Position numbers and translations under genes: made by a program. The notes beneath the pieces were generated by a model, which saw only the letters and a program-made list of their open reading frames with translations, ran no database searches and was not told the origin of the DNA. From Phallusia fumigata (taxonomy: Eukaryota; Chordata; Ascidiacea; Phlebobranchia; Ascidiidae), in the NCBI GenBank assembly GCA_008931825.1, contig QXVZ01030485.1, positions 1 through 27,723 of the forward strand: 27,723 bases of DNA, read 5' to 3'. This document shows positions 9,293-20,759 of the stretch, piece after piece (within the stretch, counting starts at the first letter, position 1; the number at the start of each line of letters is the position of its first letter).

Positions 9293-10811
9293 TTAACTTT
9301 GTGAACGGAATGCATTTGCTACAGCGGAACTATTTTCTACGTTACGACAATTGGAAGAAACGTTTTCTGCTGTAGAAGTGGTATCCCGTGAAACTAAGTA
9401 CGAAACTGTTTGAATCGTATTTCCAACAGTCCGAAACAGTGTCCTCAATCGGTTGCGCCTGTTGTTTTGATAGCCGCTAGACGACGTTACGGAGATAGAA
9501 CAGTTCTGTGCAGTTTCATATTCAGGCGGCGGAGAAGATTGGTTGCTTTCCATAGCCAGTTCATTTGCTATAACTACACACGAGTAAACTGGCGGAGGTT
9601 CTTCTTCCTCGGGTTCATTTGACCAATAAACTGCGATCGTGTCTTCAATGTTCTTTGGTTGCTCATGACTGATATTTGAGAATGTGCCGGCGCATTCTGA
9701 GCAAATACGTTGTTTAGTATGTCTCACTGTAGTGTTACTTAGTAAATGTACCTGTTGAAGACGTTCGCGCAACACCGCATGACATAATATCTGCATAACT
9801 TGGTGGTTGCCCGGTGCTTTCAGCGTCCGGAAGATTGGCCTCTCCAATGTTTCTTCGACCCTGCAAAATGAGACTTGTTTATGACAGCAAGAAATGTCGA
9901 TTGAAATCGATTTAACGAAATGCAGTTTTATTTTTAAATTCACAAAAAAATTTGTAGGCTCCCGACATTGAAAAAATGTATTTTGTTGCAAGAGTTGTAA
10001 TAAAACACTTTTCACTCTCTTTTTTCTGGTGACGTTTCCAATCTGCTCTTAGAAAGTAAAGCCAATGGTTAGGCACACTTTAACCATAATTTCACGCAGC
10101 GAAGTGAATTTTAGTCATAAAATGCCCCAGTTATCAAAGCAAGTCTGCCAAGAATTGGGTTGTCGCAGCATGACCACTGCTTTGTCCAACGTTAATAATC
10201 GGGCTGACGAAACAGCAGGCGGTGGTAAGCGTAATACGGTTTTGCTGCAAGCATTTTCTCAATTCTACGAACAAATTTTTGAAGCGTCCACTAAGTTTCC
10301 CAAATGGAAAAATGCCGAATTGTTAGCAACTAATTTTATACCTTGTGTTTGATTTTTAAGCCTGAGATTATGGTTTGTTTTTAAAGGGTTATTTTTATTA
10401 TATAACACTTACATAAATTATTCTCAAAATTAGGCAATTGCATTTTGTTTGACTATAGCTGGCACCGAAGGCATACGAACGCTTTTAGACAGTCGCCTCA
10501 TTAAAATGCTCTCTAACATGTTTATCATAGTTAATTAACCTTGAACTAAATGATATGTCACTTACGCTTTGATCCTGTCGTCTTCGTTTCCTGCAAACTA
10601 GGTACGTTTTGCAGCAACACAACAACAACGCAGTGACGATTGCAATCAAAAGAATAAGAAACACACCAGCAGTAATGTTGAAATCCATGTAACCAGACTT
10701 GCTGTTACCATTAGATCCAATAGTTGAGTGTGGTCCTGTTGTTGTGTTACTTCTGTCAGTGTAATCGGCCAGCTCTGTGGCGCTGCTGGATATTATTTCT
10801 GTTCTTCCCAT
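9293..10811 (-). CDS. Single-pass membrane protein with three PPxY motifs
   Basis: Exons 10811-10566, 9860-9752 and 9696-9293 splice with matching phases (0, then 1) and GT-AG borders to give 252 residues. The ATG lies in a strong context (ACGCCATGG). Residues 1-47 have no signal peptide but two N-glycosylation sequons (Asn22, Asn45). A membrane helix spans about 48-65 (AGVFLILLIAIVTALLLC), followed by Cys65-67 and a basic stop-transfer RKRRR (74-78). This predicts an outside N-terminus and a long cytosolic tail. The tail has PPSY (101-104), an acidic run EEEE then PPVY (153-156), and PPEY (175-178). PPxY motifs bind WW domains of NEDD4-type ubiquitin ligases, so an adaptor or substrate role at membranes is likely. 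I recognise no named family; PMEPA1- and WBP1-like proteins share the layout but not the sequence. Confidence 0.75.
10065..10352 (+). CDS. Antisense open frame in an intron (uncertain)
   Basis: A 95-codon frame starts at ATG 10065, with a second in-frame ATG at 10122 in a better context (AAAATGC). It lies entirely within intron 1 of the minus-strand PPxY gene. The translation (ending FSQFYEQIFEASTKFP, then KWKNAELLATNFIPCV) has ordinary protein-like composition and is longer than most chance frames here. There is no recognisable domain. It could be an intronless nested gene, an exon, or a remnant of a mobile element. Confidence 0.25.
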   Translation: MVRHTLTIISRSEVNFSHKMPQLSKQVCQELGCRSMTTALSNVNNRADETAGGGKRNTVLLQAFSQFYEQIFEASTKFPKWKNAELLATNFIPCV

Positions 10812-11573
10812 GGCGTTTAGACTGGCATTTTCAGTTTAAGAAAGAAAAGCTTTATACATGCACACACAAAGTGGAGCGTGATGCCACAAGAAAATAAGCA
10901 AATCTATGTACACGCCCAGCTGACAAAAAATGTAATATGTCAAAACATCAAAAATATTCCTTGCAAACATTCAAAATACAAAGCAATTTCTGGCGTTTTT
11001 TCTCAACACTGAAGGCTTTTTACTCAACACCGACTTTTCCAGAATCACTACTGGGGTAGAAGAGACTCACCTGATTCAATACACTTTCCACATTTTATAT
11101 CGTACAACGATAATTCAGGGTAAAGAGTTTATAGTTTCTCGACTAACATGTCATGACGCCCGCGCGAATGGCCTTCGGCAATTCGTCCCTTTTTTCTTCT
11201 GCACACCTAAAAAGCTATTTCTGATTGCGTCCTTGCAATTGTGTCTACTCAATAAAACATATCAAGCTGAATGCTTGACCGCAAATATCTAATTTTATTC
11301 TCGTACAACCTGTTATTTAGATGGCGGTTATGTGGTTTTCTTCTGTGTGCGAATTGAAAGAAAATGCGTAGCAACTTTCTGGTGTTCAAACTATGTTAAA
11401 GCATAATCTTTTCCAAACATAATTACACATGGAAGTGCTTATAAGTGGCGCTCTATTTTTTTGATTACAAAAAGTGCGTGCCTGGTGTATAGTATTGGAG
11501 ATAGTAAAATTTGTTGAACTGTAAAATAATTCCTGCCAATCACTGAGGGTTTGCTATTACACACCAGAACCCG
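10812..11573. other. Upstream region of the PPxY gene, nothing recognised
   Basis: No convincing exon, RNA gene or repeat was seen. A short upstream frame (ATG CCA GTC TAA) lies just before the PPxY start codon on the minus strand. A CpG-containing patch occurs near 11155-11190. Confidence 0.4.
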
Positions 11574-11792
11574 GTATATCCTTTATATTTAACAAGACTG
11601 TTTGTCGTTCAACCAGTGTAAAACCTCACAAAAAGTACTAGTTTTTTCGTTAAATAACTTGTAATTTTTGCTGACGTTTCGCCCAAAAACTAACTTAGTA
11701 CTTTTTGTCTGGTTTTACACTGGTTGAACGACAAACAGTCTTGTTAAGTATGCAACCCAGTGAACAAAACGTTTGTTCAGTATATCCTTTAT
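11574..11792. mobile_element. Foldback (inverted-repeat) element flanked by 13-bp direct repeats
   Basis: Arms at 11589-11640 and 11696-11747 are inverted repeats 52 bases long matching at 50 positions, with a 55-base loop. The whole is flanked by an exact 13-bp direct repeat GTATATCCTTTAT at 11574-11586 and 11780-11792, compatible with a target-site duplication. A further near-palindrome, TGAACAAAACGTTTGTTCA, lies between the right arm and the right repeat (11761-11779). There is no coding capacity. The near-perfect arms suggest recent insertion of a MITE or foldback element. Confidence 0.7.
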
Positions 11793-12915
11793 TTCACCGC
11801 TGAGTTAATCAATTTGTTTTCAAAATTGAACAATATACTTATACTACACGTAGTAACGTTTGCATCTAAATAACACTATCTTTCCAGCAATGCATATCAC
11901 TGACTTCTGCCAACCTTCATGAATAGTAGCGACAACAACTGTTAGTGAGTATAGTTCAAAACATCTGTCTGACAGTGAACAAATCCGCGGTTAAAACTAT
12001 CATTAAAAATTTATAGAAGCAGATTGCAGGCGCTATATGTATCGAGTCAGTGGTAAATAGAACATTCAACTAATGCATGCCAGGATTATAATTCGTAACC
12101 GGTTTAAATGCGCAACAGGAACACTGATTATTAGCCCGGATCCACTTTCCACATTAGAACCACACCATCATATCCACTTTAGAGACGGGGTTCGATTAGA
12201 AATGCCGAAAAGAAGAAGTATACGTTGCTTTGTAATAATTAGCACACTGTGGCTGAAATAGCGACTTGTTTAGTCAGTAGGTTGTAACCCACTGATAAAA
12301 CATTGAGTTTAATAAACATTGCAAACTGTTTTTTCTGTAACGTCAAATGAAGTGATCGCTAAGCGCACACATTTCGCGATAGTTATCTGTGTTTGGCTAA
12401 TAACATTTAAGAGCCGTTGGGTAGTAACCGAAGTTGACGGTCACCAGAATTTCTGTAAACACTGATCTTATCAATACGAGTCTCGCCGTTCTTTGCAATC
12501 GTGGCTGTAGAAAATCTCCTCGAGTGGTTGGACCGGTTGTCAAGCCAAGATTTTGCGGTTTAGTTCAGACAAATGCCAAACTACATGTAAATAAATACTT
12601 TTGGGTTGCTGTAACTATCACACCAGCTTTTTACAAGGATATTTTGTGACGTGCGTGAGACGTTACAACTACTGTCTGTTCACACTCTTCCACTTTTAGT
12701 GAGATCAACAAACGGTGTTTTTACTGGAAAACCTATACTATAATAAACAAGATTGTGTCATGGAGTGGCTACAAAAGGACACCCTTTCATTTTTTACATT
12801 TCCAATGTTGCAAATGCATCTTTTCGTTATTGACCGCCCAAAATTTAGTTCAAGGGTTAAAAATATTGGTTAAGCAAACAACTTTGACAACAATCTCTGG
12901 TATCGAAATTATTAT
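11793..12915. other. Intergenic, nothing recognised
   Basis: Short open frames near 12073-12261 and 12434-12649 have no protein-like features, splice context or known motifs. No tRNA, repeat or promoter could be supported. Confidence 0.4.
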
Positions 12916-12939
12916 GTGGTTTGCTTTAAAAGCACATTA

Positions 12940-13415
12940 ACTTTTTTTTTTTTTTTTTTTTTTTTTTTCAAAAAAAAAAAGCACATTAACTCTCAGCAAC
13001 AGTGGATGCAAAACAGCTATGTACTGCCACCAGGCGGTTTGTACTATGCCTGCGGTTCTTATTACAACGAGGAACGCCTGTTTTTTGTGTTGCGTTGGTA
13101 ATTTTGTTAAAAATTTTTGCTTTACTCTCGTCTGTGTGGTATAATGTATCTTAATTTTCCTACCACAGTGTTGTGTGTACATGTTACACATTATTNAAAA
13201 GCACATTAACTCTCAGCAACAGTGGATGCAAAACAGCTATGTACTGCCACCAGGCGGTTTGTACTATGCCTGCGGTTCTTATTACAACGAGGAACGCCTG
13301 TTTTTTGTGTTGCGTTGGTAATTTTGTTAAAAATTTTTGCTTTACTCTCGTCTGTGTGGTATAATGTATCTTAATTTTCCTACCACAGTGTTGTGTGTAC
13401 ATGTTACACATTATT
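12940..13415. repeat. Exact 219-bp duplication around an N, with a poly-T/poly-A artefact
   Basis: 12977-13195 and 13197-13415 appear identical by eye and are separated only by the N at 13196. Just before them, a run of about 27 T, one C and about 11 A interrupts a third partial occurrence of AAAAGCACATTAAC (near 12927). This pattern fits a contig overlap that was not merged plus low-quality homopolymer sequence at a read end. The block itself has no evident gene. Confidence 0.8.
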
Positions 13416-13639
13416 TTTGTTTTATTTTATTATCAATGTTTGTATATCAGAGTTTGGCGAAATACGTTTAATTCTGCCTTTCGCTAACCTAAACGTTTAA
13501 TTTTTATCGCTAATAAATTTTTGGTTTTAACAGTTCGGTCAACCGCTAAACTGAATGCACCTTGGTTCTCAAACCAATCAATTAATTAAAGTTTATTTTG
13601 TTCTCAGCGCCCAGTAACAAAAACAATGCACCAGAACAC

Positions 13640-14050
13640 ATTTCCTCGTAGTGACAGCTGTTTAAGAGTCGATGGCAGAAGGTTTATGATTGCAAGTAGT
13701 GCCTTAGTTTTGACAAAACTCCAGCACCTAAATCAATCGCATTTCTTGTAAACTTGGTATGTAGAGCATATGTCACTTTATCATCTATCTAAAATCACAC
13801 CCAGGTATTTATGTGATTTTAAAAGGGCTATTTGTTTGAAAATATCACATATTTAGTTTTTTTGTAATTAAGTATCACCTGATTGGCTTTAATCCACTTC
13901 TCGATCTTTTTAAACTCCTTGTTAACAGACAGCTGCAGCCTTGATGTTGTTTCAAATCATCCAGAGGCACTTTTCATTAGCAAATAACCGTGTTTCTTAG
14001 GAGAATGCAAAAGGGATCTCATTCATGTAAATTAAGAAGGAAAAATAGTT
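13640..14050 (-). pseudogene. Decayed LINE reverse transcriptase fragment
   Basis: Read on the minus strand in shifting frames, the order of motifs is that of a non-LTR retrotransposon reverse transcriptase. First comes a leucine-rich block before an IP (cf. YINDIP), near 14040-14004. Next is FANE (13984-13971), where the catalytic box is normally FADD. Then come KEFKKIEKWIKANQ and NYKKTKYVIFS (about 13930-13840), HKYLGVILD (about 13820-13790) and GVLSKLRHYL (about 13725-13693). Frameshifts, stops and loss of both catalytic aspartates show that it is dead. No intact ends, endonuclease domain or poly-A tail was found. Confidence 0.75.
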
Positions 14051-15987
14051 GGCTACGATGATTACGCAGACAAAATAACGTACGGGGAAAATTTAAAGTA
14101 GCTTTACCCGAAATTGGTTTGTACATTTGTTATACAGTTTATGTGACACCACGAAAAATACAAACTTCAATTTATTTTAATTTCAAGATTTTTGCGATGT
14201 TAAAACAAGCTGACCCATACACCTATCTGAGAGCTAAACATTTTCGATATTCCAGAATTATGCGCAGATTGTTTAGAAATCGCACGACACATAGATTTGG
14301 TTAGTTTATTGCATGCGGTGAAAAATCCCACAATAAAACATGCATTATTTTTGGCTCCGAAGGCAAAGCTGTCACCGCTAAACAAAAACACAAACAAACA
14401 ACACATTGGTATCATGGCTTAGGTTGCGTGAACTTCATAATGACTAAGTTGTACATTTATATCCGCGACTTACAACCAACTAAAAAACATAAAATGCAAC
14501 AAATAAACTTGAGTGAATTTAAATCCGCAAAGTCATGTACAGTTTTTCACAAATCATGTTCAATGTTTGGTTCTACAAATGCAGTGGAAATCGCGTTTCT
14601 TTGTTGAAAGACAAACAATAAAATTGATCTGATTTACTACATTGGAATGACGTTACTAAATACACGCACCAATGAGAAAGGTAGTGTGGGACATGAGGAA
14701 ACGTCCTTGCAAAAAACCTGACGCATATTTAAAACTACTGCAATATAACAGAACTTGAGAAGGTCCAAATGCTACAGATTCAAACTGCAGTGGTTCCGCG
14801 ACAAATTTCAATTTGATGTGAACTGCATAACAAGCACAAAAATATAACATTGCATACAACGATAGGGGGCGCCAGAGCAAATAATGCTGGCCAAACTTAC
14901 TACAGTTTCAAAACGTATTGCACATCGTTGAAGAAGACACATAAAATGGGCACTATCTGGGTATTTAGGAATAATGCTACACACTGAACAAGCAGGTAAA
15001 TCGCGTGGAACCTTTTTGTTACTAGTATTAGTTCAATCTATTTGATGCAAGGGCAATTAAAGTATGCCACAAATTGCCACAAAACCAAAAAAATGCCACA
15101 AATTAACCTTGGTATGCGAACATTAAAATCCCGAGTCGTTTGAGATAATCTGCAATCGCAAAAACAGATTTAAATTCGACGGTCAATACAAGTAGAATCA
15201 TTTAGTTACAGTAGCTGTTTAGGAAATAGCAAACACCGACTTTTATACTCAAGTCAAAAATTAAAACTATCGCGGTTCTTGTTCGGTGTTAAATGTTTGC
15301 TAACGGCAACAAAGTAGAACAGTAATGGATAGCGACCGAGTGACGAAAACAGCACAACAAACAACGTTGATCGTCGCAGTGGGGAAAATGTAGGGTGGGT
15401 GAAGAAAAATTGTTGCACACTGATAATTGATGCGGCAAAAAAATAACAATAATAATCTCAGTGGGAGCGATGGCACGAAATTCGTGTGGTGACAGGCACT
15501 ATTTTTCGACGCTACGGTCAAACGAACGCAGAATGCTTATAGGCAACGAGAAAATAAATTGAAAGAGCAATAGTGACTCAACAGGCCTCTCCGATAATAA
15601 AATGTGGCCGCGTAAAGCCAGAGCTGTAATTGCATGTCGAAGCAAAAATAACCATGCAAAATATAGTTACAGCTTTTTCGGCAAGCAATTTACAACATTT
15701 ACGAGGCAATACTATGATAAATAAATTATGTATCACATACATAATACCCGATTGCAGAAACACTGGAAAGCGCATATTTCAGGAAAATACAACGGTGCAT
15801 GACACCTGGACCATTCACTCAGTCAGTAATAGTGTGTTCATCTTTCTCGACTTCAACCACCACGTGACAACGAATGGATACCGTTTGTAGCTAAAAGTTC
15901 ACGCTTTGCTGATTGTCGTTGGCTGACAACAGGATCACCGCAGTGTGGTGTCAATTAATTGTAGAACAAGTCAGTTTACGGTTGATC
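14051..15987. other. Intergenic, nothing recognised
   Basis: AT-rich sequence downstream of ZIP13. A short run of GCCACAAATT units occurs near 15064-15105. Open frames here are short and lack splice or motif support. Confidence 0.4.
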
Positions 15988-18681
15988 TCAAGCGATGTAA
16001 CTTACTGCGTGCATTATCCCAATCGCCAAGACAATGGTCAAAATCTGAATGCATGATTCCCTTCACAACAAAAAAATCGAATGAAATTTAAAAAGTTTTA
16101 ATTTAGAAAAAGGAAGACTTACTTGGGGCTTGTTTCTTTTAAAATATCCGGAACGACAGTGCACAGCGCAACGTAAATGAAGCCGCCTGAAGTAAACGGT
16201 AAAATCCAAGCGACTTGATCACCTGAGAGTGTTACATGTGTTACATACATACTACCGTGATTTCGCAACTTCAGATTTAGCATGTGGACCCGGCAAATTG
16301 ACATAAACTGCAGACGTGTTTACACAAATAACAAACCTGCTGATTTAGCGGACTCCGCAACAAACGCTAGGCAAGTGCCCAATAAACCACCAGCAGCTGT
16401 TAGAATTTGCAACTTGGCAGCATGCCAACGGCTAAATCCAGCCTTCAAAAGGATTGCGAAATCTCCCACCTACCAACAGAGTAACAGTTGATGGCACTTA
16501 TATGACTATCTGAGTTAAAAACTGTTCGATTTGCAGCAACTATATTTTTATTGTTGTGCTTAAACTCTGTTTTACCAAAGGCTTTTTTAATTCAAAAGGC
16601 TACAAATTTAACAAATTCAACAAAGGCTAAACAATTTTGTAGCATAATGATAAAGTTTATTCAAATTTTACATCATACATAGAGATACACAGAGAAAACA
16701 CCAACCTCATGGGGAATTTCATGCAAAAGAATTGCAAAAGTTGTTAAAAGACCGACATGTCTGCTCACCAAATAGCTTCCCCCAACAGCCAATCCATGAG
16801 TAAAATTGTCAATAAAATTGGCAAGAAGATTTAGATAGCCGCTGGTCTAAAGCACAGAACCATAAATAGTTTAGCACACTGCATGCCCTATGGACAGCTG
16901 GTTAACTTCCCATACAACAATTTGTTATGCTGGGGTCGTTCTCTTTACGAAGAAATTGTTTCCACAGGTACCTTAATATTTGTTCTTGTTGAAAGTATTT
17001 CTTCTTTTGGTCCTATTTTGTTACTTGGAGGGGCCTTTGTCTTTTTGGAAACGAAACCATTCTTCTTCAAAATAGTATTGTTGTTGTGGTTGGAATTTAG
17101 AGTTAAAACCTAAAAATAAATAACAAAATAAGTATGGTCTGAGGCTAATAGCTTAAGCTGTGCACCGTTATGAAAAACAAAGTATACCGTTAAATGTGGA
17201 ATTCAAACAAATTTTAAAGAAAATGCAAAAAAACATTTTTGTGTAAAGCTGTGAAAGGTACTTATACATATGTATATATATATATGTATGCAAAGTAAAT
17301 CAGCACCACCTTGTTTGAAACTTTGTTGTTTTGTACTGGGAGTGTTNAAAACCTAAAAATAAATACCAAAATAAGTATAGTCTGAGGCTAATAGCTTAAG
17401 TTATGCACCATTATTAAAAACAAAGTATACCTTTAAATGTGGAATTCAAACAAATTTTAAAGCAAATGCAAAAAAAACAAAACGATTTTGTGTAAAGCTA
17501 TGAAAGGTATTTATACATATGTATATATATATATATATGTATGCAAAGTAAATCAGCATCACCTTGGTTGAAACTTTGTTGTTTTGTACTGGGAGTGTTT
17601 CGCTGTCAGGGAACATCTTTTCCAACAAACAGAAACTGATTAATCCCCCAAGGACCCATAAACCATTTGCTGTCACCGGCCAGTGATCATGGCTCCCATC
17701 TGAAAATATACACAGCAATTGTACAACACAACAAAGTTTCTGACAACAGAAAAATAGAGTGCACAGCCAGCCCAACTACTTCCTTCCTGATTGAACACAG
17801 ATTGAAGCAGCACTGCATTGCATGAAACCATATGGTTTCTGAGGAGTTTTACTGTTATCTAAGTCAACACCAGCAGTGATTATGCCAAACCACAAGTTTG
17901 CTATGACATTTATTAATGCAGGGATTGAACTTTGTGTAAACACTACAGATGACATGCATTAAAGTATAAAGTACATGTAACTTAGCACCACACCCGGAGG
18001 TACATTTGTTTCCTGTCCAATAAAACTATGCATTTCAGATGAGATTTGTTTCAGCAAAATTTTATACATACCACTTTTAATCATTGCTAGATGATCCCAA
18101 GATTCAGGTAGCAAATGCAGGAAGACATCACCCAGCAAACCACCAATTGCAAAACTTAGTAGTCGGTTAAGAAGTTTCGTATTATCTAAACCAAATTTCA
18201 ATTACAACTTAAAAACGTTTTTTGATTAGGTTTACATTAAAAACCTTAAATAAAAACTATTCAGTTTTTAATAATATTAATTTCACATCATACCTTTGCC
18301 AGTAGGAACTAAACCATTTTTTACAGTTGAGAATATCAGAAGAGGAAAAATGCCGCTAAGACCCACTAAAAATGAGCTTGTAAAGGCAAAAAATAAAGCT
18401 TCAGTGCGTGTGTAACTTGTTTCAGCTGGTTTAGATTTGTCCATGTTTAAAACTTTTTTGCTTGAGTGTTTTTGATCCATTGATATGTCGCCTTCAAAAG
18501 CATCTCCGATGCTTTCATTTACACCAGTTGTAGATTTTGATAGCAGTTTGGACATTCTGCCAGCTCGGTGAATGCTTAAGATTGGTTCAATGGGTTGAGC
18601 AAGCCCAGTTATAAAAAGAAGGACAAACAACACTTTAACAGCAGCATATTTCAGGCAAAAGTGCTTTAACTTTACAGGCAT
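15988..18681 (-). CDS. SLC39A13: ZIP13-type zinc transporter, complete
   Basis: ZIP13 moves zinc into the cytosol from Golgi or vesicle compartments. Eight exons join in phase: 18681-18294, 18185-18072, 17699-17563, 17109-16972, 16846-16706, 16469-16337, 16222-16123 and 16060-15988, giving 407 residues (human about 370). The ATG at 18681 starts a signal peptide (hydrophobic 13-28); an in-frame ATG at 18747 is less suitable. Helix 1 is at about 95-117 ([11 protein letters not shown]). The family block [20 protein letters not shown] follows. Exon 4 forms an Asn/Lys-rich cytosolic loop with only one His, where many ZIPs are His-rich. The zinc-site helices are intact: [13 protein letters not shown] (271-283) and HEIPHEVGD (301-309). 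The [11 protein letters not shown] block and a last helix end the protein. The match to ZIP13 ([36 protein letters not shown]) is better than to ZIP7. Confidence 0.9.
17110..17590. repeat. Duplicated ZIP13 intron 3 with partial exon 3, around an N
   Basis: 17107-17346 and 17348-17590 are the same sequence with scattered differences: ZIP13 intron 3, including a TA microsatellite, and the 3' end of exon 3. In the left copy the exon end reads VSNK instead of VSTK, its donor is GTGGTG instead of GTGATG, and the exon is cut by the N at 17347. The right copy joins the full exon 3 in frame. The left segment is therefore probably the other haplotype rather than a second exon. Confidence 0.8.
17266..17541. 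repeat. TA microsatellite within the duplicated intron
   Basis: ACATATGTATATATATATATGTATG-type runs occur at about 17266-17290 and again at 17516-17541, one in each copy of the duplicated intron and differing in repeat number, as expected of two alleles. Confidence 0.7.
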
Positions 18682-20046
18682 GATGTTACAAAAATTTGTG
18701 AAATTTTGATTGCTACTGTCACTGCAGTAGGCAAACAAAATAGTCACTGTAAAAGGTAAATATAATTAAATTAAAAATCGGTTAAAGTGATAGTAACATT
18801 AAGTTCTAAAAACACACCACATTTGCCTTTGAAAGTTGCAAGATACATTTTGATTTGCACAAAAGAATACTAAAGTCCTAAAGCATATGTCACGTTTCAG
18901 TCGTAAAAGAAAATGTACACTTCTAAGGATAAACATATATGTTAGTTTATGTAGCCGAGTTACATGTTGGTTTAAGTTAAATTCAGTACATCGATAGCGT
19001 TTGTTAAAATATTACTTATCGTAATTTGCACATACAAACATGAAACATCACACTGGATAGCGGTCACAGATTTACAGCGAATAAAAAACATTCATTTAAA
19101 AATGCATACCTGTTAGGCAACGTATTGTGAATCAAATAATACATTGATAACATAGCTGCTTCTGGTTAACGCCAGCACAACAACAATACGAACGAAATAA
19201 AATCCCCTGCCTTATGCACAATGTTAGCTTGCGACCACTAGTGTTGGTAAAAAAGGCTCGACCCAAAGTCCAAAATTACCTGTGGTTTGGCCGGCATAGC
19301 GAGATTTTGGCCCTTACAAGACGGAAAATGTGAAACCGAAAAAGAAAAGCACAAAAAATTACATAAAAAAGCTTGGCTACAGTAAATACTACACATGATT
19401 TCTAACACTAATTTCTTGTCAACATATTTTTGGTGCAGCCAAAATGGATCTCGGGCAAAAAATTGTGAGCCTTCTTTACACTTTCTAAAAGTCAATCAAT
19501 CCCTTAGTCGGGTTACATCAACACTGCGCAAAAAAACTACTCTTGATGCAAAAGGTTCGGACTGTCAAAATACATTCTAGTTTTTTGGGGGGAGTAATAG
19601 GTTGTGTGATTATATACAAATGTTTCAGTTGCCATCTCTACTGAAGGCTATCTCCTTTTAAGCGGCAACATTTTTTCCATTACCTTGGTAGTTTGAGCGG
19701 AAATGCAGTATCCCCATGCATTAGACATCACTGAAATCTTTCAAAAGCAAGGATATTATCCACAAAACAACGAAGGTATATGAGTAGGTTATTTTCCAAC
19801 CTGTACAAGCATAAATAACGACTTGAAGAACTTGCACAAACTTTACCTACTTATATCAGAAATTATTTCATCGTTTGTGCAGACAAACATGATAACATGA
19901 TCATTCGATTACCACGACTGCCAATCAGTAATGCACAATTAAATCCGTAAAATGCAGCAGACAGATATACCTTTGACGTAAAATCGTAGTCCCAAAATTA
20001 AAACGTATTAAGCTGGAAGTTAGATTGAGGTCGAAATATGTTAGTT
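18682..20046. other. ZIP13 upstream region and intergenic, nothing recognised
   Basis: No convincing exon, RNA or repeat was identified. Open frames near 19238-19580 on both strands look like chance. Confidence 0.4.
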
Positions 20047-20501
20047 ATTTTCACCAGTGGTCGAAATTCGGTACATTTTAGGGTAGAAATGCAAATAGGC
20101 TATATAGAAGAGGTCGAAAGTGGACTGAAATTATGACGTGTCTAACTGGACCCTAGATTTAACGTAGGACATAGAAATTGCACATTGTTATGGCCAAGTC
20201 CAAGTACCAATTCAATTCCGACTTCATTGCACAAGTCCACCTCCAAGTCTGTTTCAAGTCTGGCGATCAACTGTAAACAGTTTCAAATGTTTTGTCACTT
20301 CATATCGGTCGACCCAATCAATCACAGCAGAGGTACAAAGTCTTTTGTCTTGTACGAAATTAAAACATTCTCAAGAATTCACTCAAAACAGAAAACTAAA
20401 CGAAATGAAACCGGACTGTGCAAACTCCAAGTCCAACTAGTTCAAGTCCAAGGTAAAAACCGTTAGGTCCGCAAGTCCAAGTCCAAAGCCCTGGTGAAAA
20501 T
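20047..20501. mobile_element. Possible non-autonomous DNA transposon
   Basis: An exact 11-bp inverted repeat ATTTTCACCAG / CTGGTGAAAAT marks 20047-20057 and 20491-20501. Near the right end, and also near 20191, CAAGTCCAAGTCC-type units recur several times like subterminal repeats, and the right end read inwards begins CAGGGCTTTGG, which resembles hAT ends. The left end reads CAGTGGTCGAA. The flanking bases are inverted rather than direct repeats, so the exact boundaries are uncertain. There is no transposase. Confidence 0.35.
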
Positions 20502-20759
20502 TTAATAAACGTCAAAATAAATGCTTACCTCAATGTGGAGGATTTATTTTTTTTCAATTTTCTTCCTATTTCATGTTGCTCACCATCTTTTGCACATACG
20601 CTTTTCAAACACACACAAGATTAACATAACTAGAAACCACAAGCGAACGTGCCATACCTATCCGATTACTGCAATCCTTGATCTACGCGGCTACTTCAAA
20701 AATCAATGCTTAATTCGCACATACTTAACAACTTATCAGCATTTGCTACTGCCATACAG

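Noticed and set aside
12073-12649. Two frames of 62 and 71 codons
   Set aside because: Length expected by chance in this much sequence; no motifs or good start context.
16883-17113. 76-codon plus-strand frame
   Set aside because: It is the antisense shadow of ZIP13 exon 4.
19238-19580. Opposed frames of 85 and 61 codons
   Set aside because: No splice sites or motifs; composition not protein-like.
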